DNA of 64,000 bases from an uncultured Tateyamaria sp. (lineage in GTDB: Bacteria > Pseudomonadota > Alphaproteobacteria > Rhodobacterales > Rhodobacteraceae): positions 1 through 64,000 of the forward strand of contig NZ_CANLVZ010000018.1 of the NCBI RefSeq assembly GCF_947494755.1, given 5' to 3'. This document shows positions 54,067-62,211 of the stretch, one piece after another. The position numbers and the translations under genes were made by a program. Every line of letters starts with the position of its first letter. Position 1 is the stretch's first letter. The notes below the pieces were generated by a model. It did no database searches. It was given only the letters and a program-made list of their open reading frames with translations, and was not told the origin of the DNA.

Positions 54067-55250
54067 GATGCGCCGATCAGGGCGCGCAACGCGCCTTTAG
54101 CATCACTGGCGCGGCAGGCCAGCGCAATCTGGTCGGCCATCGGATCATCAAGCGTGCGCCCCGCTGCGACCTCTGCCTGAACAAAACCGATCCACGCGGC
54201 CACCGCCGCTTCAAGTGCAGGACTGTCGGATGTCCGCGCGGCCAAGCTCGCCAGAATGCGGATGGGCAGTTTCTGGCTGCCATCCATCGCGATCTGGCGC
54301 AGGCGGTGATGCAGGCTCGGGTTGTCAAAGCGCGCAATCAGGTCGTCCGAATATTGTGCGGCCTGCAGCTGTACCTCTGCCGGTAGAGTCTGTGCCGCTT
54401 CGGCCATAAGGGCCTGCGTCGTGGCACGCAGGTCCGGGTCGGCGACCGCTTCGTGAACATAGGTGTGTCCACGCAAGGTGCCCGCATAGGCGAGGTAAGA
54501 GTGCGCGCCGTTCAGCATCCGCAACTTGCGCATCTCATACGGGGCCACGTCATCGACCCATTGCACCCCCGGCCAATCGGGGCGTGCGGCGGCAAAGTGA
54601 TCCTCAACCACCCATTCGCTGAAGGCTTCGGTCGGCACGGCCATGAGATCAGACGCCTCGGCCCGGGTGGTGTCGGTTGTTGCAGGGGTGATCCGGTCCA
54701 CCATGCTGGCGGGAAAGGTGACGTTGATCGTGATGTCGATTCCTGCGGCACTGGCAAAGTCGTGGACGGCGCGGGCGAGCTTTGATCCATTTTCGGGCAG
54801 GTTATCGCAAGACAGGACGGTCACAGGATCGCGACGCTGCGCAAGACCACGCACCAATGCGCCGACAGGGGTGAGCGGCCCACCGGCCAGATCAGCGGAC
54901 ACGGCGGGGTGGCTCAGGTCCAGTCGACCGTCCGGTGTCAGGTGATAGCCCTTTTCGCTGACGGTCAGAGTGATCACCTGAACATCGCCGTCCGCCACCG
55001 CATCTATCACCGCTTGGGGACCCTCTGGCGCGACCAGCATGTGATCCAGCACCGTGATGCGCTTGATCGCCGTCCCATGCGCGTCCTTGATCAGCAACGC
55101 ATAGTCATACCCTTGGTCCGCCAGACCGTCGCGCACATCGGCTGAGCGAAAGCTGACGCCGGTGATCCGCCAGCCCGGCGTGTCCTGGGTATAGGCGGCC
55201 TGATGGGCACGAAAGAAATTGCCAACGCCGAAATGTAGAATACGCGGCAT
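54063..55250 (-). CDS. uxuB: mannitol dehydrogenase family protein, likely fructuronate reductase UxuB
   Basis: A 395-residue NAD-dependent polyol/uronate dehydrogenase. Motifs: HFGVGNFFRAHQAAY (cofactor), SCDNLPENGSKL, VTFPASMVDRITP and the catalytic Lys in MRKLRMLNGAHS. It is shorter than the usual 480 or so residues because it starts directly at the cofactor strand. Next to uxaC and uxuA it most likely reduces D-fructuronate to D-mannonate; tagaturonate reduction (UxaB) is an alternative. Two bases separate it from uxaC. Confidence 0.85.
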   Translation of the reverse strand: MPRILHFGVGNFFRAHQAAYTQDTPGWRITGVSFRSADVRDGLADQGYDYALLIKDAHGTAIKRITVLDHMLVAPEGPQAVIDAVADGDVQVITLTVSEKGYHLTPDGRLDLSHPAVSADLAGGPLTPVGALVRGLAQRRDPVTVLSCDNLPENGSKLARAVHDFASAAGIDITINVTFPASMVDRITPATTDTTRAEASDLMAVPTEAFSEWVVEDHFAAARPDWPGVQWVDDVAPYEMRKLRMLNGAHSYLAYAGTLRGHTYVHEAVADPDLRATTQALMAEAAQTLPAEVQLQAAQYSDDLIARFDNPSLHHRLRQIAMDGSQKLPIRILASLAARTSDSPALEAAVAAWIGFVQAEVAAGRTLDDPMADQIALACRASDAKGALRALIGAS

Positions 55251-55252
55251 GA

Positions 55253-56608
55253 TCAGCCCAACCGATAGGTGTCACGGGCGAGGTCGGTCGCCAGAAGTTG
55301 TGCGATTTCGGCAGCGGTGCCCGCGCTGAAATACCCCCGCTCGACCTGCGCCGCCAAGTGTAGCGCCACCCCGCGCCGCCACAGATCGTGACGGGCCGGG
55401 ATCGACAAAAAGGCGCGGGTGTCGTCATTGAACCCCGCGAGGTTCCAGTAGCCTGCCGTTTCCACCACCGCATCGAAATACCGTGCGATCCCGTTGGCGC
55501 TGTCGTGGAACCACCACGGCGGGCCGATGCGCAGGCACGGCCAATGACCTGCCATGGGTGCCAATTCGCGCGCGTATGTCGTCTCATCCAGCGTGAACAG
55601 GATCAGGGTCAGGCCACTGTCATTGCCCACCCGGTTGAGCAGCGGCTCAAGCCCACGCACCCAATCGACAGCGATCGGAATATCCGCGCCCATGTCGCGG
55701 CCAAACCGATCCAGAACGGCGGTGTTGGTGTTGCGCCGACTGCCTGCGTGCACCTGCATGACCAATCCATCCTCGACCGACATCTGCGCCATTTCGATCA
55801 ACATGTGCCCGTAGAACGGTTTGGCTTGCGCAGTGTCCCCCTGCAAGAGCTGTGCGTAGATCCGCGCGGGATCGTCCAGCCACACCGTTTGAGGTTGCTC
55901 GATGGCATGATCCGTCGCCGTCGCCCCCATCGCTTTGAAGGCCCCGCGACGTTGGCGCAGCGCCTCAAGAAATCCCTGAAAGCTGCCAGTGTCCGTACCT
56001 GTCATGTCACCCAAAGCCGCCACAGCATCGCGCCAGCCCGGCATGGTCGGGTCGAGCACTGCATCGGGGCGAAAGGTTGGCAGAATACGGCCCTGCCACG
56101 TGCTGTTGCGGACGGTTTCGTGGTGGCTCAGATCGTCAAGGGCGGCGTCGGTTGTCGCCAGCGCCTCAATGCCAAAGCGATCAAACAAGGCTCGGGGGCG
56201 GTTGCTGGGATCGTTGAGCCAGGTGGAGATATGATCGTAGAGCGTGTCGGCGGTATCGGGGCCCAAATCCAAGTCGCAGCCAAGCGTCTCACGCAGCACA
56301 TACTCGATCCAAAGCCGACTTGGGGTCCCCTGAAACAGATGCCAGTGCGCCGCAAACAGCCGAAAGATCGCGCGCGGATCACGCTGATCGGCAGGCACAC
56401 CCACGCCCAGGTCAGCCATGGAGGTCCCTTGCGAATAAAGCATCCGAAACACGTAGTGATCCGGGATGACCAGCAGCGCGGCGGGGTCCTCGAACGGGGC
56501 ATCATTGGCGAACCATGCCGGGTCACAATGGCCGTGGGGCGATACAATGGGTGCATCCCGCACCTCATCATAGATCCGTTGCGCAAGCCCTGATAGGTGC
56601 AGCACCAT
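55253..56608 (-). CDS. uxaC: uronate isomerase UxaC
   Basis: UxaC isomerises D-glucuronate to D-fructuronate and D-galacturonate to D-tagaturonate. The 451-residue amidohydrolase-fold protein has SPHGHCDPAWFA (HxH metal pair), VIPDHYVFRMLYSQG, MQVHAGSRRNTN, CLRIGPPWWFHDS and GFNDDTRAFLSIPARHD. AAGGGGAGA lies before the ATG at 56608; the open frame to 56659 has no such signal. First gene of a uxaC-uxuB operon, divergent from the oxidoreductase operon. Confidence 0.94.
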   Translation of the reverse strand: MVLHLSGLAQRIYDEVRDAPIVSPHGHCDPAWFANDAPFEDPAALLVIPDHYVFRMLYSQGTSMADLGVGVPADQRDPRAIFRLFAAHWHLFQGTPSRLWIEYVLRETLGCDLDLGPDTADTLYDHISTWLNDPSNRPRALFDRFGIEALATTDAALDDLSHHETVRNSTWQGRILPTFRPDAVLDPTMPGWRDAVAALGDMTGTDTGSFQGFLEALRQRRGAFKAMGATATDHAIEQPQTVWLDDPARIYAQLLQGDTAQAKPFYGHMLIEMAQMSVEDGLVMQVHAGSRRNTNTAVLDRFGRDMGADIPIAVDWVRGLEPLLNRVGNDSGLTLILFTLDETTYARELAPMAGHWPCLRIGPPWWFHDSANGIARYFDAVVETAGYWNLAGFNDDTRAFLSIPARHDLWRRGVALHLAAQVERGYFSAGTAAEIAQLLATDLARDTYRLG

Positions 56609-56650
56609 CTGCCAGTCTCCCCTTTTTGCGCAGCCTAGCACGAATGCCCC

Positions 56651-56666
56651 TTGGCGCATGTGCTAA
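56651..56666. promoter_or_regulatory. palindrome in the uxaC / oxidoreductase divergent promoter
   Basis: TTGGCGCATGTGCTAA is a 16-base palindrome with two mismatched pairs, centred on CATG, in the 89-base region between the divergent operons. It is a plausible operator for a LacI- or GntR-type regulator; no match to a named operator is claimed. Confidence 0.4.
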
Positions 56667-56697
56667 ATGCCGCCAATCTGGGCTGCGGAGGACGTCG

Positions 56698-57732
56698 ATG
56701 AAGGTTTTGCTGATCGGGATGGGGATGGTCGCGCAGACGCACGTATTGGCGTTGCGGGACAACACTGAGGGGCTGACGCTGGCCGGGGTTTTGGGGCGAG
56801 ATATTGGCCGTACGCAGGCGTTTTGTGCGCAGGCCGAGGGCACGCTCGGGTACACCGTGTCGGCCTATGGCTCGACCGAGGACGCGTTGCAGGACGCACC
56901 CGATATGGCGATCCTGATCACGCCGCCAAATGTCCGGGCGGGCTATGCCAATGCCCTCAGCACGGCAGGTGTCCCCACATTGATGGAAAAGCCGGTCGAA
57001 CGCACGCTGGAGGCCGCCAAAGAAATTGTGGCGATCTACGCGCGGGCGGAAGTGCCGTTGGGTTTATGCTTCCAATTGAGGACGCGGGCTGCGGTTCAAA
57101 CTCTGAAATCGAAAATCATCAGCGGTACGCTTGGCGAGATTATCCACGTCGATATGCGTGTGCCGTGGTGGCGTGACCAGACCTATTATGATGCGCCGGG
57201 GCGGGGCACCTATGCGCGAGACGGAGGTGGCGTGATGATCAATCAGGCCATCCATACCCTTGACCTCGGGTTGTGGCTGGCGGGGCCTGTCACCCATCTT
57301 CAGGCGCATATGCAAACCAGCCCGCTGCACCGGATGGAAGGAGAGGATATCGCCACGGCCCTTCTCACATTCGCCTCAGGCGCGTCGGGTGTGTTGAGCG
57401 CGGCCACAACGGCTTTTCCCGGCACAGCCGAGACGATCACACTGACCACAACCAAAGCGCAAGTCACCCTACAGGGCGATCATCTGCGCATTCATTGGCA
57501 CGACGGACGCGAGGACGCGACAGCGCCCGACACGGGGGCCACAGGCGGGGGCGCGGACCCGATGGCGTTTACCCATGGCTGGCATCAGGCACTGATCGAG
57601 GATTTCGCAGATGCGGTGCGCCGCAATCGCGCGCCTCTCGCCCCGCCGTCAGAGGCGCTGCATGTCCATGCCGTTATCGACGCTATGGAACGGGCCAGCC
57701 GCAGCCACGCGCGGGTCGAGGTGATCCGATGA
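56698..57732 (+). CDS. Gfo/Idh/MocA oxidoreductase 1
   Basis: A 344-residue NAD(P)-dependent oxidoreductase. The Rossmann motif is LLIGMGMVAQTHVLAL and the catalytic-site motif is LMEKPVERT. The C-terminal domain has RDGGGVMINQAIHTLDLGLW, with the family's conserved His. Members oxidise or reduce sugars, inositols or their glycosides. GGAGGA precedes the ATG at 56698. First of a five-gene overlapping operon. Confidence 0.87.
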   Translation: MKVLLIGMGMVAQTHVLALRDNTEGLTLAGVLGRDIGRTQAFCAQAEGTLGYTVSAYGSTEDALQDAPDMAILITPPNVRAGYANALSTAGVPTLMEKPVERTLEAAKEIVAIYARAEVPLGLCFQLRTRAAVQTLKSKIISGTLGEIIHVDMRVPWWRDQTYYDAPGRGTYARDGGGVMINQAIHTLDLGLWLAGPVTHLQAHMQTSPLHRMEGEDIATALLTFASGASGVLSAATTAFPGTAETITLTTTKAQVTLQGDHLRIHWHDGREDATAPDTGATGGGADPMAFTHGWHQALIEDFADAVRRNRAPLAPPSEALHVHAVIDAMERASRSHARVEVIR

Positions 57733-58736
57733 CACTCGCCTTTGTCGCGCTAGGACTGGATCACCGCCACATCTATGGCATGACGGAAAACATGGCGCGG
57801 ATCGGGGGCAAGTGTCTTGGGTATTGGACGCAAGGCGATCCCCAACCGCTTGCCGGATACGTCGAACGTTTCCCGGATTTGCACCGGTTCGACACGCTTG
57901 AGGCCGCACTGGGCGCGGGGGCTGATCTGGCGCTGATTTCAGCCATTCCGGCGGACCGCGCCGCACTTTCTATACGCGCGATGCAAACCGGTCATGATGT
58001 CATGACCGACAAGCCGGGATGTACGACGCTCAGCCAGCTTGACCAGATCAAAGCGGCGGTAGCTGAGACCGGGCGCATCTGGTCGATCAATTTCTCCGAA
58101 CGGTTCGAGGTGCCCTGCGTCACGCTTGCGGATCAACTGGTGCAGGATGGGGCGATTGGAGAGGTGGTTCACACCACTGGGCTTGGGCCGCACAGGCTCA
58201 ACCGCCCCACCCGCCCCGATTGGTTCTTTGATCGCGAGAGATACGGTGGCGTGTTGGTGGATATCGGGTCGCATCAGATCGACCAATTTCTGTACTTCAC
58301 CCGGTCAGAAACCGCCCAGATTACTATGGCGCATGCCGCAAACCACGCCAATCCAGCGGATGCGGGTCTGCAGGACTTTGGAGAGATTGCGCTGCGCTCA
58401 GCCACTGCCTCGGGCTATATCCGGGTGGATTGGTACACGCCGGATGCGCTGCCGAATTGGGGTGACGGGCGGCTGACTCTGTTGGGGACCAAAGGTTATA
58501 TCGAATTGCGCAAATACGTGGATGTCGGTGGGCGGGCCGGGACGGACAGCCTCGTGCTTGTGACCGACAACAGGTGCGAGGTGATTGATGCACGTGATGC
58601 CGGTTTGCCCTATTTCGAACGGCTGGCGCACGATATTGCCCACCGGACCGAGACCGCGATGACGCAGACCCATTGCTTTACCGTGATGGAGCTTGCGCTG
58701 CATGCGCAAGCCTTGGCCGAGGCGGGTGCGGCATGA
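57729..58736 (+). CDS. Gfo/Idh/MocA oxidoreductase 2, atypical cofactor loop
   Basis: A 335-residue protein. The first strand and turn read FVALGLDHRHIYGM, without the usual glycine-rich GxGxxG, and the Lys motif is MTDKPGCTT instead of EKP. The C-terminal domain has RERYGGVLVDIGSHQIDQFL, with the His conserved. It fits the family but cofactor binding may differ; it could act as a partner subunit. Overlaps both neighbours by ATGA. Confidence 0.82.
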   Translation: MTLAFVALGLDHRHIYGMTENMARIGGKCLGYWTQGDPQPLAGYVERFPDLHRFDTLEAALGAGADLALISAIPADRAALSIRAMQTGHDVMTDKPGCTTLSQLDQIKAAVAETGRIWSINFSERFEVPCVTLADQLVQDGAIGEVVHTTGLGPHRLNRPTRPDWFFDRERYGGVLVDIGSHQIDQFLYFTRSETAQITMAHAANHANPADAGLQDFGEIALRSATASGYIRVDWYTPDALPNWGDGRLTLLGTKGYIELRKYVDVGGRAGTDSLVLVTDNRCEVIDARDAGLPYFERLAHDIAHRTETAMTQTHCFTVMELALHAQALAEAGAA

Positions 58737-59776
58737 TCCGCGTTGCGATCTTGGGCGGCGGGATTGGGGCCCAGCATCTTGAGGCCTACCAAGCGCTACC
58801 GGGGTTCAACGTCACCCATCTGGTGGATCAGGATCCAGACCGGCGCGCCGCCTTGTGCGATGATAGCATCGTGGCCCTTGCGGATGTGGATCAGGCGATC
58901 TCTGCTGATGTGGACCTGATTGATATCTGCCTGCCGCCGCACTTGCATGTGCCCGTCGCGCTCAGTGCGCTTGCCGCCGGAAAACACGTGATATGCGAGA
59001 AACCCCTTGCGACATCGATGGCGCATATCGATGCCCTGCGTGACGCGATGGAGCGGTCCGAGCGGCATATCTTCCCAGTGTTCCAATACCGCTTTGGGCC
59101 AGCGTTCGATCAGCTGCGCGCCTTGAAGGATGCAGGGCTGACGGGGGCACCGCGTGCGGCGTCCCTTGAGACGCATTGGAACCGGGGAACGGATTATTAC
59201 GACGTGCCGTGGCGCGGCACATGGGCGGGCGAGCAGGGGGGCGCGGTGCTGGGTCATGCGATCCATGCGCATGATTTACTCTCTCATTTCATGGCACAGA
59301 TCACTCGCGTAACAGCCCGGCTGAATACGATTGTAAATCCGATTGAGACCGAAGACTCCGCGGCGCTCATATTCGAGTTGGACGGTGGTGCGCTGGCGAC
59401 AAGCTCGGTCACACTGGGGCATGCGCAGGACGAAACACGGCTGCGGTTCGTCTACGAACATTTGACCGCAACCTCGGATACGAACCCGTATGCGCCGGGA
59501 CAGGGGGCATGGACGTTCACCGCACGCGATCTGTCAAAGCAGGCGCAGATCGATGCCGTCGTTTCGGCGACCCCAACGGGGCCCGCAGGGTTCGCCGGCT
59601 TTCTGAGTGAGGTTCAAAAATCGCTGAGCGATCAACCCAACACCTCCGTGCGTTTTGAGGACGGGTCTGCCTCGATCGCCTTGGTTACAGCGATCTACGC
59701 GTCGCATCGCAGCGGCGCTCCTGTGACCCTGCCGCTCGATCCCGATCACCCTTTGCACACAGGATGGCAGCCATGA
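58733..59776 (+). CDS. Gfo/Idh/MocA oxidoreductase 3
   Basis: A 347-residue oxidoreductase. Rossmann motif AILGGGIGAQHLEAYQ, catalytic motif VICEKPLATS, and a C-terminal domain with EQGGAVLGHAIHAHDLLSHF. The substrate is a sugar or sugar acid by family; nothing more specific is visible. Overlaps the genes on both sides by four bases, the downstream one being uxuA. Confidence 0.87.
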   Translation: MIRVAILGGGIGAQHLEAYQALPGFNVTHLVDQDPDRRAALCDDSIVALADVDQAISADVDLIDICLPPHLHVPVALSALAAGKHVICEKPLATSMAHIDALRDAMERSERHIFPVFQYRFGPAFDQLRALKDAGLTGAPRAASLETHWNRGTDYYDVPWRGTWAGEQGGAVLGHAIHAHDLLSHFMAQITRVTARLNTIVNPIETEDSAALIFELDGGALATSSVTLGHAQDETRLRFVYEHLTATSDTNPYAPGQGAWTFTARDLSKQAQIDAVVSATPTGPAGFAGFLSEVQKSLSDQPNTSVRFEDGSASIALVTAIYASHRSGAPVTLPLDPDHPLHTGWQP

Positions 59777-60966
59777 TCGAGTGTTGGCGCTGGTTTGGTC
59801 CGGACGACCCCACGCAACTGTCCGATCTGCCTCAGGTTGGGGCAACCGGGGTTGTCACCGCGCTGCACAGCTTTGTCCCCGGGGTGCCGTGGCCCGCAGA
59901 TGCCATCGCGGCGCGCAAGGCAATAATAGAACGCGCTGGCCTGACGTGGGAGGTGGTTGAAAGCCTGCCGGTGTCGGAGGCCATCAAGACCCAAGGCTCC
60001 GACATGGCCGACCATCTGAGCCACTACAAATCCAGCATGCGCGCACTGGCCGATCACGGCGTGCGCACGATCTGTTACAACTTCATGCCAATCCTCGATT
60101 GGACCCGCACCCAGACCCGCGCGCCGCAACCCCATGGGGGCACTGCGATGTTGTTCGATCTGGCCGTTTTTGCGGCGTTTGACTTGCATATCCTCAAACG
60201 GGATGGAGCCGTGGATGACTACAACGTCGCGGTGCAAGAGGCTGCCAAGTCCGCGTTCAAAACCATGGATGACGCCACCAAGGCCAAGCTGACCCACACG
60301 GTCATCGCCGGTTTGCCGGGCGCAAATGACGGCTGGACGCTGGAGGATGTGCGCGCGCGCTTGGCAAGCTATGCCGGAATATCAGCGGCCCGACTGCGTC
60401 AGAACCTGATCGACTTTCTGGGTGAGGTGGCACCATTGGCCGAGACCCTTGGGCTGCGGTTATGCTGCCACCCTGATGATCCGCCATTTGCCCTTTTGGG
60501 ATTGCCTCGGGTCATGTCCTCGACCAATGACTACGAGGTCGCGCTTAATGCGGTGGACACGGTCGCGAATGGCGCGACGCTGTGCACGGGCTCGCTTGGT
60601 GTAGCTCGTCAGTTCGACGTGGTGGATTTCGTGACCCGCCTGGGCCCCCGCATCCACTTCGCACACTTGCGCAACACCAAACGGTTGCCCTCGCCCGACC
60701 CGGATCGCCCCGGCTTTTTCGAAGCGGCCCACCTTGAAGGTGACACCGATATGGTCGCTGCGTTGGGCGCGTTGATGAAGGAGGAGGCGCGTCGAGGAGC
60801 GGAAGGGCGTGACGATCATGCGATCCCGATGCGCCCTGATCACGGTCAGGAACTCCTCGACGATCGGGGCCGCGACAGCCTGCCCGGCTATCCGTTGATC
60901 GGTCGGATGCGTGGTCTGGCCGAATTGCGAGGGGTCATGGCCGCCCTCAAGGGGGATATCGCATGA
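59773..60966 (+). CDS. uxuA: mannonate dehydratase UxuA
   Basis: UxuA dehydrates D-mannonate to 2-keto-3-deoxygluconate with manganese. The 397-residue TIM-barrel protein has CWRWFGPDDPTQLSDL and GATGVVTALHS at the N-terminus, LRLCCHPDDPP (Cys and His ligands), IHFAHLRNTK (His) and MRPDHGQELLDD (Asp/His). The ATG at 59773 fits the family N-terminus and the ATGA overlap with the previous stop; the frame's first ATG is three codons upstream. Its product feeds kdgK at 53188. Confidence 0.95.
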   Translation: MIECWRWFGPDDPTQLSDLPQVGATGVVTALHSFVPGVPWPADAIAARKAIIERAGLTWEVVESLPVSEAIKTQGSDMADHLSHYKSSMRALADHGVRTICYNFMPILDWTRTQTRAPQPHGGTAMLFDLAVFAAFDLHILKRDGAVDDYNVAVQEAAKSAFKTMDDATKAKLTHTVIAGLPGANDGWTLEDVRARLASYAGISAARLRQNLIDFLGEVAPLAETLGLRLCCHPDDPPFALLGLPRVMSSTNDYEVALNAVDTVANGATLCTGSLGVARQFDVVDFVTRLGPRIHFAHLRNTKRLPSPDPDRPGFFEAAHLEGDTDMVAALGALMKEEARRGAEGRDDHAIPMRPDHGQELLDDRGRDSLPGYPLIGRMRGLAELRGVMAALKGDIA

Positions 60967-61961
60967 TCCGCATTGGAGTGGCAGGGATCGGACTGATCGG
61001 CAAACAGCATATCGCGGCGATTGAACGTACGCCGGGCGTGACCTTGTCGGCAGTATTTGATCCGGGCGTGGAGGACAGCCCCTGGCCCGAAGCCGACACG
61101 CTTGGCGATCTGGCGTCGATGTCGGATGGGGTTGTTCTTGCCGTGCCAAACGCGCTGCACGCGACGCTGGCTAAAACGCTGATCGATGCGCATTGCCCCA
61201 TGCTTATCGAAAAGCCGTTGACAAGCACGGCTGCCGAAGGAGCGGAACTTGTTGCGGCGGCGGGTGAGGTTCCGATCCTTGTGGGGCATCATCGCCGGCA
61301 CAACCCGCTGATCGCCAAAGCCAAAGAGATTATCGCATCAGGGCAACTTGGGACGCTCACGACCCTGCATGGGCAATGCTGGCTCCCAAAACCGGATCAC
61401 TATTTTGCCGCAGAATGGCGGCAGGGCGCGGGCGCGGGGCCACTCTTTATCAATCTGATCCATGATGTCGATGTCCTGATGCACCTGTGCGGGCCTATCA
61501 CCGCGGTTCAGGCCTTTGAAAGCAATGGGGTGCGTGGCAAGAACGCCGAAGAGGTCAGCGTGGCGATTGTCAAATTCGCATCCGGTATGTTGGGCACGTT
61601 GAACCTGTCGGATGTCGCCCTTGGTCCATGGAGTTGGGAACTGACGGCGGGCGAAAATCCGGCCTATCCCAAGACGGACCAGTCCAGCTATGTGATCGGC
61701 GGCACGCATGGGTCGCTCGCGCTGCCCAACCTGACCGTGTGGGCCCAAGAGGGCGGGCCCGACTGGTGGGCCCCTATCACGCAGACCCGCGTGCCATTGC
61801 CCCTGGCCGATGCATTGTCGGCCCAGATTTCCCATTTTGCCGACGTGATCACGGGTCGGGCGCAACCGCTTGTGAGTGCGGCGGACGGATTGCGCGCGGT
61901 GCAGGCCATTGAGGCGATCAAAACGGCCGCGCAGACGGGAAAAGTGGTCGAGCTGGGGTGA
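60963..61961 (+). CDS. Gfo/Idh/MocA oxidoreductase 4
   Basis: A 332-residue oxidoreductase. Cofactor motif GVAGIGLIGKQHIAAIE, catalytic motif LIEKPLTST, and C-terminal FINLIHDVDVLMHLCGPI with the conserved Asp/His pattern. It resembles inositol 2-dehydrogenase-like members but the substrate is not set by sequence. Last gene of the cassette, overlapping uxuA by ATGA. Confidence 0.87.
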   Translation: MIRIGVAGIGLIGKQHIAAIERTPGVTLSAVFDPGVEDSPWPEADTLGDLASMSDGVVLAVPNALHATLAKTLIDAHCPMLIEKPLTSTAAEGAELVAAAGEVPILVGHHRRHNPLIAKAKEIIASGQLGTLTTLHGQCWLPKPDHYFAAEWRQGAGAGPLFINLIHDVDVLMHLCGPITAVQAFESNGVRGKNAEEVSVAIVKFASGMLGTLNLSDVALGPWSWELTAGENPAYPKTDQSSYVIGGTHGSLALPNLTVWAQEGGPDWWAPITQTRVPLPLADALSAQISHFADVITGRAQPLVSAADGLRAVQAIEAIKTAAQTGKVVELG

Positions 61962-62211
61962 GATCTGCAGCGTTGTGCATCACGAGTTGGTGAGCAATAG
62001 CCGCGCGGTTTTGCGCACGTATCTGACATCCCATGGCATGCTTTTTGACATCAAGGCGGCGTTGAACCACAGCAACAGCGTCTTGCGCCTATGGCAGCGC
62101 ACAAATGCCTCCAAGCCAACTTCTGCCACGGCTGTCGTCGCCGGAATTCAGAGGTGCTTTCTGTCCCTCGCTATGCAATTCTGACGCCAACTCGAAATTC
62201 AGGACCTATTG

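Noticed and set aside
61876-62184. 102-codon plus-strand frame overlapping oxidoreductase 4
   Set aside because: Begins inside a real gene in another frame and lacks any coding signature.
61962-62211. Small open frames in the gap before the Rieske-GltS gene
   Set aside because: No ribosome site or family resemblance; the 250-base gap most likely holds only the promoter (TTGACA near 62046 has no good -10 partner).
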